Shown here: positions 1 to 7,720 of the stretch, one piece after another
How positions within the stretch are numbered: the stretch's first letter is position 1
Layout of the letters: each line of letters starts with the position of its first letter
Source of the DNA: Candidatus Aminicenantota bacterium
GTDB lineage: Bacteria; Acidobacteriota; Aminicenantia; JAMOAD01
Direction: 5' to 3'
DNA length: 44,900 nt
Assembly (NCBI GenBank): GCA_027031485.1
Contig: JALVQI010000054.1
Span: 1-44,900 of the forward strand
Made by a program: the position numbers and the translations under genes
The notes under the pieces: model-generated
The model's database searches: none
What the model was told of the DNA's origin: nothing
What the model saw: the letters and a program-made list of their open reading frames with translations, nothing else

Positions 1-1
1 T

Positions 2-265
2 AAAAAGGGAAGCAGGCTTAGTTACCAATATCATGAAAAAAAGGATGAAACAATGTATCTCTTTAAAGGTAAAGTAAAAATAATAACTGAAATTGACGGA
101 GAGAAAAAAGAAATAATCTTAACCGATGAAGAATCCGTTCACTTCAAACCCTTTACAAAACATAGAGTTGAAGCGATTGAGGATAGCCACATACTTGAAG
201 TATCTACTCCTGAACTTGATGATGTCGTAAGATTAGAGGATGATTTCGGAAGAGTTAAATCGTGA
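2..265 (+). CDS. Cupin-domain protein, 3' part only
   Basis: The reading frame is open to the left window edge, so the gene starts outside the window. The first ATG in frame (53) is internal, because the preceding in-frame residues (GSRLSYQYHEKKDET) already belong to the cupin core. The visible 87 residues match the second half of a small single-domain cupin of the mannose-6-phosphate-isomerase type: a YQYHEKKDE metal-binding stretch, a Gly-Lys turn, then PFTKHRVEAIED and the ending EVSTPELDDVVRLEDD. Such cupins are often linked to sugar-phosphate metabolism, but the substrate cannot be read here. The stop is followed 25 nt later by the Memo-family gene on the same strand, so the two may be co-transcribed. 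Confidence 0.8.
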   Translation, partial: KKGSRLSYQYHEKKDETMYLFKGKVKIITEIDGEKKEIILTDEESVHFKPFTKHRVEAIEDSHILEVSTPELDDVVRLEDDFGRVKS

Positions 266-290
266 ACAAACAACTATTAAATAAAAAAGA

Positions 291-1436
291 ATGCCTTTAC
301 CAGCATTAAGACAATTTGAAAGTTTTCCGGCAATAGTTAACAATGAAAAAGGGTTTATCATAAGAGATCCATTGGGATTTAGCAATGATTTTTTTATAAA
401 GGAAGATATTGCCTTTATTATTTACTTCTTTAATGGTGTCACCCCCATGAGAGATCTTCAGGAAAATTTTTTTATGAGATTCAAAAAAGAGCTCCACAAA
501 GACTTTGTAAAAGAAATCGTATCCTTTTTTGACCAAAATTATCTTCTTGATAATGTAAGGTTCAGAAAAAAATTAAATTGGGAAAGAGAAAAGTTCAGAA
601 AACAAAAAATAAGAAAACCAATAGATGTTCTTTATAAAAGTGATGAAAAGAGTATGAACTTTTATAAAGACCTTATAAAAGAAATAAAAAGATTCTCATC
701 AAAAGAAATTCCGAAAACGGGAACAATTTCTCCGCACATAGATTATTTCCGGGGAAAAGAGACTTATATTAAAGTTTATTCCGGAGTAAAGGAAATAAAA
801 AAAAGAAAATTTATAATTTTGGGCACAAATCACACAATGTTCAAGGATGAATTCATTGTAGCAAATAAAGATTTTGAAACCATAAACGGTAAAATTTCAA
901 AAATAGATTCGAATCTTTTAGGCTCTTTAAAAAAAGAGTTAGGTGAAAAATATTTTGAGGATATGATTGCACACAAATACGAACACTCCATTGAGTTTCA
1001 GATAAATATATTAGCAGAGCTTTTTGAAAATTTTACATTCTTCCCAATTCTAACTCCAACATTTTTGGACGGGAGAAATCATGAAGAGTTTATTGAATGG
1101 TTAAAAAATTCCGTAGATGATGAATACTTTATAATAGCAGCTTCTGATTTCAGTCATACGGGTATTCGGTTCGGAGACCCTTTCCCCGCCATTGAAAAAA
1201 GAGATGAAATAATCAGATATGATAAAAATATGATAGATTTAATATTACAAAAAGGCGGAGAAGCTTTTATAAATGAATTAATAAGCAATAAAAATAAAAC
1301 CAATATTTGCGGAATGGGACCTATTTACACACTTCTAAAGCTTACAGGAAATAAAAACGGGAGAATAGTTGATTACAGATTTACAATAGATGAATCAGGT
1401 GGTTCTATGGTAAGCTTTGCGGGAATATTTTTTTAG
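291..1436 (+). CDS. Memo-family protein (AmmeMemoRadiSam system protein B) with N-terminal extension
   Basis: Residues from about 140 to the end match the MEMO1 / AmmeMemoRadiSam protein B family. Visible motifs are TISPHIDYFRG, a GTNHT loop, HKYEHSIEFQ, AASDFSHTG and a C-terminal GGSMVSFAG. These His and Asp residues are the family's conserved pocket, related to class III extradiol dioxygenases. The first ~135 residues are an extra, probably helical domain rich in Phe and Lys. The family's biochemical role in bacteria is unsettled. It usually occurs with an AMMECR1 protein and a radical-SAM protein, neither of which is in this window. The start is fixed by an in-frame stop at 282-284. The gene converges on the next one with a 6-nt gap. 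Confidence 0.82.
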   Translation: MPLPALRQFESFPAIVNNEKGFIIRDPLGFSNDFFIKEDIAFIIYFFNGVTPMRDLQENFFMRFKKELHKDFVKEIVSFFDQNYLLDNVRFRKKLNWEREKFRKQKIRKPIDVLYKSDEKSMNFYKDLIKEIKRFSSKEIPKTGTISPHIDYFRGKETYIKVYSGVKEIKKRKFIILGTNHTMFKDEFIVANKDFETINGKISKIDSNLLGSLKKELGEKYFEDMIAHKYEHSIEFQINILAELFENFTFFPILTPTFLDGRNHEEFIEWLKNSVDDEYFIIAASDFSHTGIRFGDPFPAIEKRDEIIRYDKNMIDLILQKGGEAFINELISNKNKTNICGMGPIYTLLKLTGNKNGRIVDYRFTIDESGGSMVSFAGIFF

Positions 1437-1442
1437 ATGAAT

Positions 1443-2822
1443 CTATTCTGATTTTTTTTGATCTATAACCCTTATATCAAATACCTGCCCTGTTATTTTC
1501 TGACATATTATATTCAAAGTATGATATGCGATAAAATCCGGTGAGAGCAAAGTCTCTTTATCCTCTTTTCCAAATGCTTTATATCTCATAGGAGTAGCCG
1601 CTCTTTCTGGATTTATCACATTAACCTTAATGTCATATTTTGAAAATTCATCCGCAATTGCCTGAGCATAATTCACAATGGCAGCTTTTGATGAAGAGTA
1701 TATGGAATATCCACGCCTACCCCTTGTATATGAGCTTGATGCAAAAAAGATGAGACTTCCTTTTGTCTTCTTTAAATAATCCAAGCCTATTTTTGAAACC
1801 AACACATTACCTATGTAATTTACTGATATTAGCTCTTTAATTGTTTCCGAATCCATTGTTTCAATAAATCCGAATTCAAGAATTCCGGAAGAAATCACAA
1901 TGGAATCAATCTTTCCCTCGTTTTTCTCCACCGATGAAAGAGCCCTTTTAATATCATCAACTTTTCTTATATCTGTTCCGGTTTTTCTTGAAAATGCAAA
2001 TGTCTTAGCGCCAAGTTCAGCTCCTCTTCTGACAATTGACTCACCTATTCCGCTTGTTCCGCCGAATACGACAATAACTTTATCTTTAAGAGATTTTTTC
2101 AGGCTATTACGATCAAATTTGAGCAAACTCCTGTTTTTAACCTGAAATATTTTATCAGCTATATGAATGTCTATAGGATATGTAATCTTGATATTAAAAT
2201 CCGAACCTTCAACCACATAAATATCGGAAAGCCCGTATTTTAATACAAGGGAGCAATCATCGGTGGCATTTAAAAAACCGTCTTTTATGGCAAGTTCATG
2301 AGCTTTTTTTATAACTTCTAATTTAAATGCCTGAGGAGTTTGCCCCCTTCTAAGATATTTTCTTTTCGGTATATCCCGGATTAAAAATTTATCATCAACC
2401 CTTATAATCGTATCGGGAGAAGGTACGGCAACATCAATCGCATCATAATTTCTTAAGCTTTTTATTATTTTATCTATTATATCAAAAGAAACAAACGGTC
2501 TTACCGCATCGTGAATCAGGACATTATCATAATCATCCGAGGCGGCTGAAATCCCGATGTATGAGGACTCCTGCCTCGTAGCTCCCCCTTTTAATATCTT
2601 TTTTACCTTTTTATATGCATTTTTATGAACAATCTCAATAGTTTTATCATAGTATCGTGGGTTTGTAACAATAAAAATTCCCGATATATCAGGATGATTT
2701 TCAAATTTCTCAATAGTATGCTCAATTATAAGCTTTCCCGCAAGTTTTAAAAATTGTTTGGGAAGTTCATATTTAAGCCTTGAACCTGAACCTCCCGCAA
2801 GAATAATTGCTAAGTTTTTCAT
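1443..2822 (-). CDS. Bifunctional cytidylyltransferase / SDR oxidoreductase, probable CDP-ribitol synthase
   Basis: Two domains are fused. Residues 1-235 are an IspD/TarI-like cytidylyltransferase with the CTP-binding LAGGSGSRL, a Lys in LPKQF, HDAVRPF, RRGQTPQAFK and TDDCSLV. Residues ~250-459 are a short-chain dehydrogenase with the NAD(P) motif GGTSGIG, a serine-rich strand (FFASSSYTRG) and the catalytic YSSSK. The same order is known in the Haemophilus influenzae capsule enzyme Bcs1/Acs1, which reduces ribulose-5-phosphate and makes CDP-ribitol, so that reaction is inferred here. A fused reductase argues against a role as plain IspD in isoprenoid synthesis. A good Shine-Dalgarno (GAGGT) precedes the ATG. 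It lies downstream of a glycerophosphotransferase-like gene, a plausible user of a CDP-polyol. Confidence 0.83.
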   Translation of the reverse strand: MKNLAIILAGGSGSRLKYELPKQFLKLAGKLIIEHTIEKFENHPDISGIFIVTNPRYYDKTIEIVHKNAYKKVKKILKGGATRQESSYIGISAASDDYDNVLIHDAVRPFVSFDIIDKIIKSLRNYDAIDVAVPSPDTIIRVDDKFLIRDIPKRKYLRRGQTPQAFKLEVIKKAHELAIKDGFLNATDDCSLVLKYGLSDIYVVEGSDFNIKITYPIDIHIADKIFQVKNRSLLKFDRNSLKKSLKDKVIVVFGGTSGIGESIVRRGAELGAKTFAFSRKTGTDIRKVDDIKRALSSVEKNEGKIDSIVISSGILEFGFIETMDSETIKELISVNYIGNVLVSKIGLDYLKKTKGSLIFFASSSYTRGRRGYSIYSSSKAAIVNYAQAIADEFSKYDIKVNVINPERAATPMRYKAFGKEDKETLLSPDFIAYHTLNIICQKITGQVFDIRVIDQKKSE

Positions 2823-2831
2823 TCTTTACCT

Positions 2832-3968
2832 CTATGTAATAAAACTTAAAAAATTATCTTTATCAATCACTTCAAAACTTGAATTCTTATATGTTTTTTC
2901 CCATAAAGAGGGAGGTTTGACTTTTTTGTTTGACCATTTAAATTCATAGCCAAAAAGTTTCCCATCCCTTTCTTCAATATAATCAATTTCTTTTTTTGTA
3001 TGAGTTCTCCAAAAATAAATATTTGAAAAAATCTTTTTGTAAGTAATATATTTTAATCTTTCGGAAAATAGAAAATTTTCCCACAACATTCCAATATCAT
3101 CTCTAAAGGAAAGAGAATTAAAATTCATTATAAGAGAATTTCTTATTCCATTGTCCAAAAAATAATATCTTGCTGTTTTAGTTATTTCGCTCCTCAAATT
3201 TCTTGAAAACCCCCTCACCTTTCTTATTATAAACATTTTTTCAAAAAGATCTAGATACCTCGCCACCGTTTGTTTTGCAAGTCCTAAATTATTACTCAAT
3301 TCGTTCAGTGAAACTTCTTTCCCGATTTGAAAAGCAAGCAATCTCAAAAGATCCCCTAATTTATCCGAGTTTCTTATATTATCAAGCTCAAGAATATCTT
3401 TAAACAAATAAGAATCTCTCAAAGCCACAAGTATTTCTTTTTTTTCTTTTAAAGACTCACAAGTCAGAACCTCCGGATATGTTCCGTATATCAAAAAATT
3501 CTCAAGATTGTTTATTATATGTGAATTTCCATACTGATTTTTAAGCTCTAACATTGATACAGGGAAAAGTAAAAAAAGCCTGTATCTTCCGGTAAGAGGT
3601 TCTCCGATCTTAGAAAAAAGTTTAAAGGAAGAAGAACCGCTGACAATAATATTTACCTTCTCAAAGTTATCAATCATCAATTTTAAAGCCAACCCTATAT
3701 TCTTAACTCTCTGAGCCTCATCTATCAATATAAAGTCATATCCTTGAAAATATTGTCTGAGTTTTTCCAAATCAAGGCTGTTTAAAAGCTGGTTTAAAAC
3801 CATATCATCGCCGGCTCCATAAAAAATCATTCCTTTAAATTTTCTCTTCACTCTATTAAGCAGAGAAGTCTTCCCGACTCGTCTCGGGCCTAAAACAACC
3901 AAAACTTTCCCTTTGTCAATATATTTAAAAACTTCATTCTCATAAAATCTCTCAATCCAATTATTCAT
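2832..3968 (-). CDS. AAA ATPase with DUF4143 C-terminal domain
   Basis: Walker A is GPRRVGKTS (residues 27-35) and Walker B is FILIDEAQ (79-86). A sensor-like IIVSGSSSFKL strand and a GRYRLFLLFPVS segment follow, as in the AAA_14/DUF4143 family. Near residues 215-250 (VSLNELSNNLGLAKQTVAR) is a winged-helix-like segment. The C-terminal part (FWRTHTKKEIDYI, then FEFKWS-like GYEFKWS) resembles a decayed PD-(D/E)XK nuclease fold. These ATPases are common, patchily distributed and of unknown function. They are not glycan enzymes, so this gene looks like a resident inserted within the operon. The 112-nt gap upstream carries a perfect palindrome and a third repeat copy, listed separately. No clear Shine-Dalgarno is present. 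Confidence 0.85.
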   Translation of the reverse strand: MNNWIERFYENEVFKYIDKGKVLVVLGPRRVGKTSLLNRVKRKFKGMIFYGAGDDMVLNQLLNSLDLEKLRQYFQGYDFILIDEAQRVKNIGLALKLMIDNFEKVNIIVSGSSSFKLFSKIGEPLTGRYRLFLLFPVSMLELKNQYGNSHIINNLENFLIYGTYPEVLTCESLKEKKEILVALRDSYLFKDILELDNIRNSDKLGDLLRLLAFQIGKEVSLNELSNNLGLAKQTVARYLDLFEKMFIIRKVRGFSRNLRSEITKTARYYFLDNGIRNSLIMNFNSLSFRDDIGMLWENFLFSERLKYITYKKIFSNIYFWRTHTKKEIDYIEERDGKLFGYEFKWSNKKVKPPSLWEKTYKNSSFEVIDKDNFLSFIT

Positions 3969-3997
3969 ATATTTTTGTTAACATATTTTTAGGAATT

Positions 3998-4071
3998 TGT
4001 CAATTAAACTTTCCAAATTTAATAAAATTTGGAAAGTTTTGTTGCCGTATTTTATAAAATTTGGAAAGTTT
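3998..4071 (-). promoter_or_regulatory. Palindrome plus direct repeat upstream of the DUF4143 ATPase, candidate operator
   Basis: AAACTTTCCAAATTT (4006-4020) is followed after 4 nt by its exact reverse complement (4025-4039). A third copy, in the same orientation as the second arm, lies at 4057-4071. On the minus strand the palindrome abuts a perfect TTGACA (3998-4003), 30 nt before the ATPase start. I see no convincing -10 box at the right distance; the best match is TAACAA after 17 nt. The 15-bp stem with a 4-nt loop has no following T-run in the minus direction, so it fits an operator better than a terminator. Autoregulation by the ATPase's own winged-helix segment is an inference. Confidence 0.55.
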
Positions 4072-4080
4072 GAAATACTC

Positions 4081-5625
4081 TCAGGTTTTAACAATTTCTC
4101 GGAATACTCTCTCTGAACTTTTTCCGTCCCCGTATTTGAAGGCAAGATTAAAGATTCGCTCTCTCTCACTTTCAAAACCATCCTTCCCTTCAACCAAAAA
4201 ATGCTTTATCCAGAACACTAATTCATTAAAATCTTTAGCTTTGGGTCCCGGCGTCATCTTATTGTAATCAAATTGAAGCCGACGGTGAAGCTCCTTATAC
4301 TCATCATAATCATAAGGATAAAAAAGAACAGGTCTTTTAGTGTGCAAAAAGTCAGTATATATGGAAGAATAATCTGTTATCAACAAATCAGTTATCCTCA
4401 GAAGAGGATAAACATCCTTTTTGCTTTCATAAATTAATATATTATTATATTTATCAATATTTTCAACCAGATACTTCAAACCGGGAAGAGAATGTCCCTT
4501 TATTATGAAAAGGATATTGTTGGCTTTTAAAAATTCATTAAATTTATCATATTCAAATATTTTCCTGAAATCAATTTTTATTGAAAGGTCCCTGAAAGTG
4601 GGGGCAAAAAGAGAAATCTTTCCGTTTTTCTTTTTCCAGTTCCCGGAGAATTTTAAAATTTCTGCATCCGTATTTATCACCTCACCTTTTTTTTCCCTAT
4701 AAAGCGCATCATTTCTCGGATACCCCAGCGGTCTTATTTTCTCAAGGGGAATATTAAAAGCAGGAGCAAAAACCTTTTCAGCATAAAACTCTGAGGTGGT
4801 GATTAGAAGATCGTATTGCGGATATCTTTTACTTAATTTTTTCCACTCTTTTTCCGTCAATTTATCCAGAAACTCTTTTGATAGTAGTGAAAGTTCAATA
4901 TATTTAAATCCGACCCCATGCCATAGCTGTATTTTCTTTGTTTTCAAAAAGTTTAAAAGCCCATACTCTCTATACCAATCACGATTATCAAAAATAAAAT
5001 ATTTAGAAGTAAGCAATAAAAAAAATGTTTTTAATTTACCGTAGAAAATCACATTAATTCCTTGCTTTCTAAGATAATCATAATATTCCTTTTTATTTGT
5101 AAGCCAACATGGATTCAGTCCACTCCGATTTTTCAAGTAAAGATAAAAGTATTTGGAATTTCCGACGAAATTTCCTCCGTACTCCCCCACTACAATAAAT
5201 CTCTTTTCGCTTTTCGGAAAAATAAGGGAAAGAAATTTTACAATAAGATTTGAAATATTCCTTAAAAAAGTTTTTACACCCCTTTCTTCAACAAAAACGC
5301 TGTATGCCGGATTTTTACCTTTCACAAGGGCAAATTTTTTTATCCCCTTTTCTGATAAGGCTTTTCCTATTGCTTCATAATACATAGAGGCAATAAGTAT
5401 TAAATCGTAGTGAGTTTTTTCTATTTTTTTCAGAAAAACATCAAATTTATAAACCCTGTATCCGCAACATCTCCCTTTTTTGTATGTATCAATAAAACCT
5501 TTAACCTTTACATCAGGTCTTAACTTCTTAAGATAAAAGAAAAAGGCTTTGCCGGCTGTTCCCGCACCATATATAAAAACCTTTGCATTTTTCGGAAGCT
5601 GTTTTGCCTCTTTGAAGATTTTCAT
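4081..5625 (-). CDS. CDP-glycerol glycerophosphotransferase-like enzyme with N-terminal Rossmann domain
   Basis: Residues ~170-514 match the TagB/TagF family, GT-B-fold enzymes that transfer glycerol-phosphate or ribitol-phosphate from a CDP-polyol. Visible motifs are IQLWHGVGFK, RNDAL, LFAPTFRD, FIIKGHSLPG and ITDYSSIYTDFLHTKRP. Residues ~1-120 form an extra nucleotide-binding-like domain starting VFIYGAGTAGK, similar to the sensor domain preceding some sugar-modifying enzymes. Its role is unknown. There is no signal peptide or clear membrane segment, so attachment would be peripheral on the cytoplasmic face. It starts 3 nt after the RmlD stop, a tight coupling. With the CDP-ribitol-type synthase two genes downstream it suggests a polyol-phosphate polymer or decoration. 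Whether the donor is CDP-glycerol or CDP-ribitol cannot be told. Confidence 0.83.
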   Translation of the reverse strand: MKIFKEAKQLPKNAKVFIYGAGTAGKAFFFYLKKLRPDVKVKGFIDTYKKGRCCGYRVYKFDVFLKKIEKTHYDLILIASMYYEAIGKALSEKGIKKFALVKGKNPAYSVFVEERGVKTFLRNISNLIVKFLSLIFPKSEKRFIVVGEYGGNFVGNSKYFYLYLKNRSGLNPCWLTNKKEYYDYLRKQGINVIFYGKLKTFFLLLTSKYFIFDNRDWYREYGLLNFLKTKKIQLWHGVGFKYIELSLLSKEFLDKLTEKEWKKLSKRYPQYDLLITTSEFYAEKVFAPAFNIPLEKIRPLGYPRNDALYREKKGEVINTDAEILKFSGNWKKKNGKISLFAPTFRDLSIKIDFRKIFEYDKFNEFLKANNILFIIKGHSLPGLKYLVENIDKYNNILIYESKKDVYPLLRITDLLITDYSSIYTDFLHTKRPVLFYPYDYDEYKELHRRLQFDYNKMTPGPKAKDFNELVFWIKHFLVEGKDGFESERERIFNLAFKYGDGKSSERVFREIVKT

Positions 5626-5628
5626 ACT

Positions 5629-6495
5629 TTAAAGATTTGAACTCCCAAGATAATCCCTCAACTCATCTTTCCAGTGTTTGAAAATATTTATCTCCGCTTT
5701 TTTGAGATTAAAATTCTCAAGAACAGAGTATTTAGGCCTTTTCACCTCTGTTGCAAACTCGCCGGGAGCAGCTTTTTTAAGGTTTGTTTTAATCCCGGAA
5801 ATCTCAAAAATGGCTTTTGCAAACTCATACCAGCTGCACTCCCCCTCGGCTGTTGCATGATAAATTCCAAATGGAGGCTCTTTTTTTATCATTAAAGACA
5901 ACTGTTCTGCAATCTCTCTTGTGTATGTGGGTGTTGTTCGTTCATCATCAACAACCCTTATCTCATCCCTCTCCTTTGCAAGCTTTAGCATAAGGCCCAC
6001 AAAATTATAACCTTTAACCCTTGACGGATATTTTCCGTAAAGGCCTGCCACTCTCAGAATATAATATTTTTCGGCAATTTTCTTTATTCTGTTTTCCCCT
6101 TCAAGTTTTGATTTTGCATAAATGTTCAAAGGATTCGGTTTATCTTTTTCAATATATGGTTTTTTCTTTTCCCCGTCAAAAACATAGTCAGTGCTAAAAT
6201 GAAACAGAACAGCCTTTAACTCATTTGAGATTTTCGCAAGATTTTCAGCACCTCCGCTATTAACGGCAAAGGCTTTATCCATCTCTTTCTCACACAGGGG
6301 AACATTATGAAAAGCAGCCGTATTTATTATTATCTTCGGTTTTATCTCTTTTAATACTGAATTCACTGAATCAAGTTCGGAAACATCAATATCATTGTGT
6401 GTTAAACCCACCACTTTATCAGAATAACTCTCATTTAAAACTTCAAATATATCACTTCCCAACTGACCATTTGAACCTATAATCGCTATTTTCAT
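5629..6495 (-). CDS. rfbD: dTDP-4-dehydrorhamnose reductase (RmlD-type)
   Basis: This is an extended SDR of 288 residues, normal for RmlD. It shows the GSNGQLG dinucleotide loop at residues 7-13, FSTDYVFDG, the catalytic Tyr-Lys pair in YAKSKLEGE, LRVAGLYG, and a C-terminal RPKYSVLEN, all typical of the family. It reduces the 4-keto sugar to dTDP-L-rhamnose in the cytoplasm. RmlC lies about 0.6 kb upstream, but RmlA and RmlB are not in the window. The product could also be a related 6-deoxy sugar. A strong AAGGAGG ribosome-binding site lies just before the ATG. It is in line with the glycerophosphotransferase-like gene (3-nt gap) and the nucleotidyltransferase (1-nt gap). Confidence 0.85.
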   Translation of the reverse strand: MKIAIIGSNGQLGSDIFEVLNESYSDKVVGLTHNDIDVSELDSVNSVLKEIKPKIIINTAAFHNVPLCEKEMDKAFAVNSGGAENLAKISNELKAVLFHFSTDYVFDGEKKKPYIEKDKPNPLNIYAKSKLEGENRIKKIAEKYYILRVAGLYGKYPSRVKGYNFVGLMLKLAKERDEIRVVDDERTTPTYTREIAEQLSLMIKKEPPFGIYHATAEGECSWYEFAKAIFEISGIKTNLKKAAPGEFATEVKRPKYSVLENFNLKKAEINIFKHWKDELRDYLGSSNL

Positions 6496-6496
6496 T

Positions 6497-6958
6497 TTAT
6501 CCCTCCTTATTTTTTATTTTTCTCAGGATTTCAACATCAGCTTTATCCCTTAACCTTCCGGCAGCTTCTTTATTCTTTATTAAATCATCAATAGAGATAT
6601 AGAAACACTCCTCATCACCATAGTGACCAATTTTTTTTTGTTTCCAAGCTTCACTAAAACTAATACCTTCAATTGATACTAAAATATCAATTCTAACTGG
6701 CTCATACCCCAATTGAATAATATTATTTTCATTTAAAAAATCTTCTTCTTTTAAGCCAACATTTCCAAATCCAAACTCTTTTAAAACATTCATTAGTTTT
6801 TTTATATTTTCTTTAGATCTTTCAATCAATATATCAAGATCTTTTGTATATCTCGGAATCGCATAAAAGCTAAAAGCAAATCCCCCGACTATAAGATATT
6901 TAACCTTTTTTTCGTTTAATAATCCTATAAACTCTTTGAAGTCCTTTTCTATCCTCAT
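6497..6958 (-). CDS. Nucleotidyltransferase-fold protein (DUF6036/MNT-like), probable toxin-antitoxin component
   Basis: The small protein carries the polymerase-beta-type signature: GG at residues 25-26 (YLIVGGFAFSFY), the metal-binding DLD at 40-42 in RYTKDLDIL, and a third acidic strand in VRIDILV. The C-terminal IDDLIKNKEAAGRLRDKAD is typical of this nucleotidyltransferase group, where a Lys-rich helix precedes a short tail. Related proteins pair with small antitoxin-like proteins or HEPN proteins. Here the upstream small gene overlaps it by 59 nt in another frame. A role in glycan synthesis is unlikely; it appears to be a two-gene guest module between rmlC and rmlD. Target and activity are unknown. 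Confidence 0.7.
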   Translation of the reverse strand: MRIEKDFKEFIGLLNEKKVKYLIVGGFAFSFYAIPRYTKDLDILIERSKENIKKLMNVLKEFGFGNVGLKEEDFLNENNIIQLGYEPVRIDILVSIEGISFSEAWKQKKIGHYGDEECFYISIDDLIKNKEAAGRLRDKADVEILRKIKNKEG

Positions 6959-7094
6959 TTCTTATCTTGTAATATTGTTCCCTTAAATATTGGACTATAT
7001 CCAACCTCTCTTCGGGAGTCATTGACATCGCTTGTTCTATATCCCACTCCTCCGCCTCTTTAAAGTTTTTTGATATTTTTACAACCCTCTCCAT
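6900..7094 (-). CDS. Small acidic protein paired with the nucleotidyltransferase, putative antitoxin
   Basis: This 64-residue protein begins MERVVKISKNFKEAEEWDIE and continues MSMTPEERLDIVQYLR, a pattern I recognise from small ORFs that sit directly before DUF6036-type nucleotidyltransferases. The acidic, helical first ~45 residues are the conserved part. The basic tail (RVYRIIKRKKG) overlaps the nucleotidyltransferase start by 59 nt in a different frame, longer than usual for such pairs. No Shine-Dalgarno precedes the ATG, and a -10-like box ends only 5 nt upstream, so translation may be leaderless. An antitoxin function is inferred from the pairing only. Confidence 0.62.
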   Translation of the reverse strand: MERVVKISKNFKEAEEWDIEQAMSMTPEERLDIVQYLREQYYKIRNEDRKGLQRVYRIIKRKKG

Positions 7095-7099
7095 ACTAT

Positions 7100-7128
7100 A
7101 TTATCTCATATTACTAATTTTCAGACAA
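7100..7128 (-). promoter_or_regulatory. Candidate promoter for the small protein / nucleotidyltransferase pair
   Basis: On the minus strand TTGTCT (7123-7128) is followed after 17 nt by GATAAT (7100-7105), giving 4/6 and 5/6 matches to the sigma-70 consensus. The -10 box ends 5 nt before the ATG at 7094, so transcription would start at or within the start codon. It lies in the 37-nt gap between rmlC and the pair, which would give the module its own transcription inside the long minus-strand run. Confidence 0.4.
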
Positions 7129-7131
7129 ACC

Positions 7132-7707
7132 TCAGCCTTTATAAACAAAATAATCAGCTTCGGGTCTTTTAAGCCACTCCTTTAGAGTTTGGGCATTTTT
7201 ATCCTTATCAGAAAGAATAGGATCTTTCACCGGCCAATCTATTCCGATATCAGGATCATTCCATAAAATTCCTGATTCTCCCTCCTTGTTGTATTCTCCT
7301 GTTACAAGGTACTGAATTTCAACATAGTCCGACAGAGCTGCAAATCCTCTTGCAAAGTATGCGGGAGCCCAGAGAATATATCTGTTTTCTTCGGAAGCCT
7401 CTACCCCATACCATTTCCCAAGAGTGGGAGAATTTTTTCTTATATCAACAGCAACAAGAAAAGCTTTCCCTTTAGTTACTCTCATAAGTTTTCCCATTGG
7501 AGGATCCCACTGAAAATGAAGTCCCCTTACAACATTTTTGACTGAACCCGATTGATTTTCCTGAACAAACTCTGTGGGTATCCCATACTTTTCAAGTTCA
7601 CTCCTTTTAAAAACCTCGTAAAAAAAGCCCCTGTCATCCTTGAAGATTTCAGGCTGTAACACGATTACTTCATTTCCGATATTTTTAGACACCAATTTTA
7701 TTTCCAT
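7132..7707 (-). CDS. rfbC: dTDP-4-dehydrorhamnose 3,5-epimerase family protein (RmlC-type)
   Basis: The 191-residue cupin-fold protein fits RmlC in length and motifs: FKDDRGFFYE, VRGLHFQ with the catalytic His64, GKAFLVAVDIRK, QYLVTGEYN, and LWNDPDIGIDWP. The usual AHGF segment reads ARGF here (Arg120), a change at a substrate-pocket position seen in part of the family. The reaction would be double epimerisation of dTDP-4-keto-6-deoxyglucose; 3-epimerases of related pathways look similar. A strong AAGGAGGT precedes the ATG. It is 13 nt downstream of the SDR epimerase gene, with RmlD further downstream. Confidence 0.83.
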   Translation of the reverse strand: MEIKLVSKNIGNEVIVLQPEIFKDDRGFFYEVFKRSELEKYGIPTEFVQENQSGSVKNVVRGLHFQWDPPMGKLMRVTKGKAFLVAVDIRKNSPTLGKWYGVEASEENRYILWAPAYFARGFAALSDYVEIQYLVTGEYNKEGESGILWNDPDIGIDWPVKDPILSDKDKNAQTLKEWLKRPEADYFVYKG

Positions 7708-7720
7708 TTTTACCTCCTTT

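Noticed and set aside
1443-2822. The cytidylyltransferase as IspD of the isoprenoid pathway.
   Set aside because: The fused SDR domain and polymer-gene neighbours match CDP-ribitol synthases. IspD is normally a single domain or fused to IspF.
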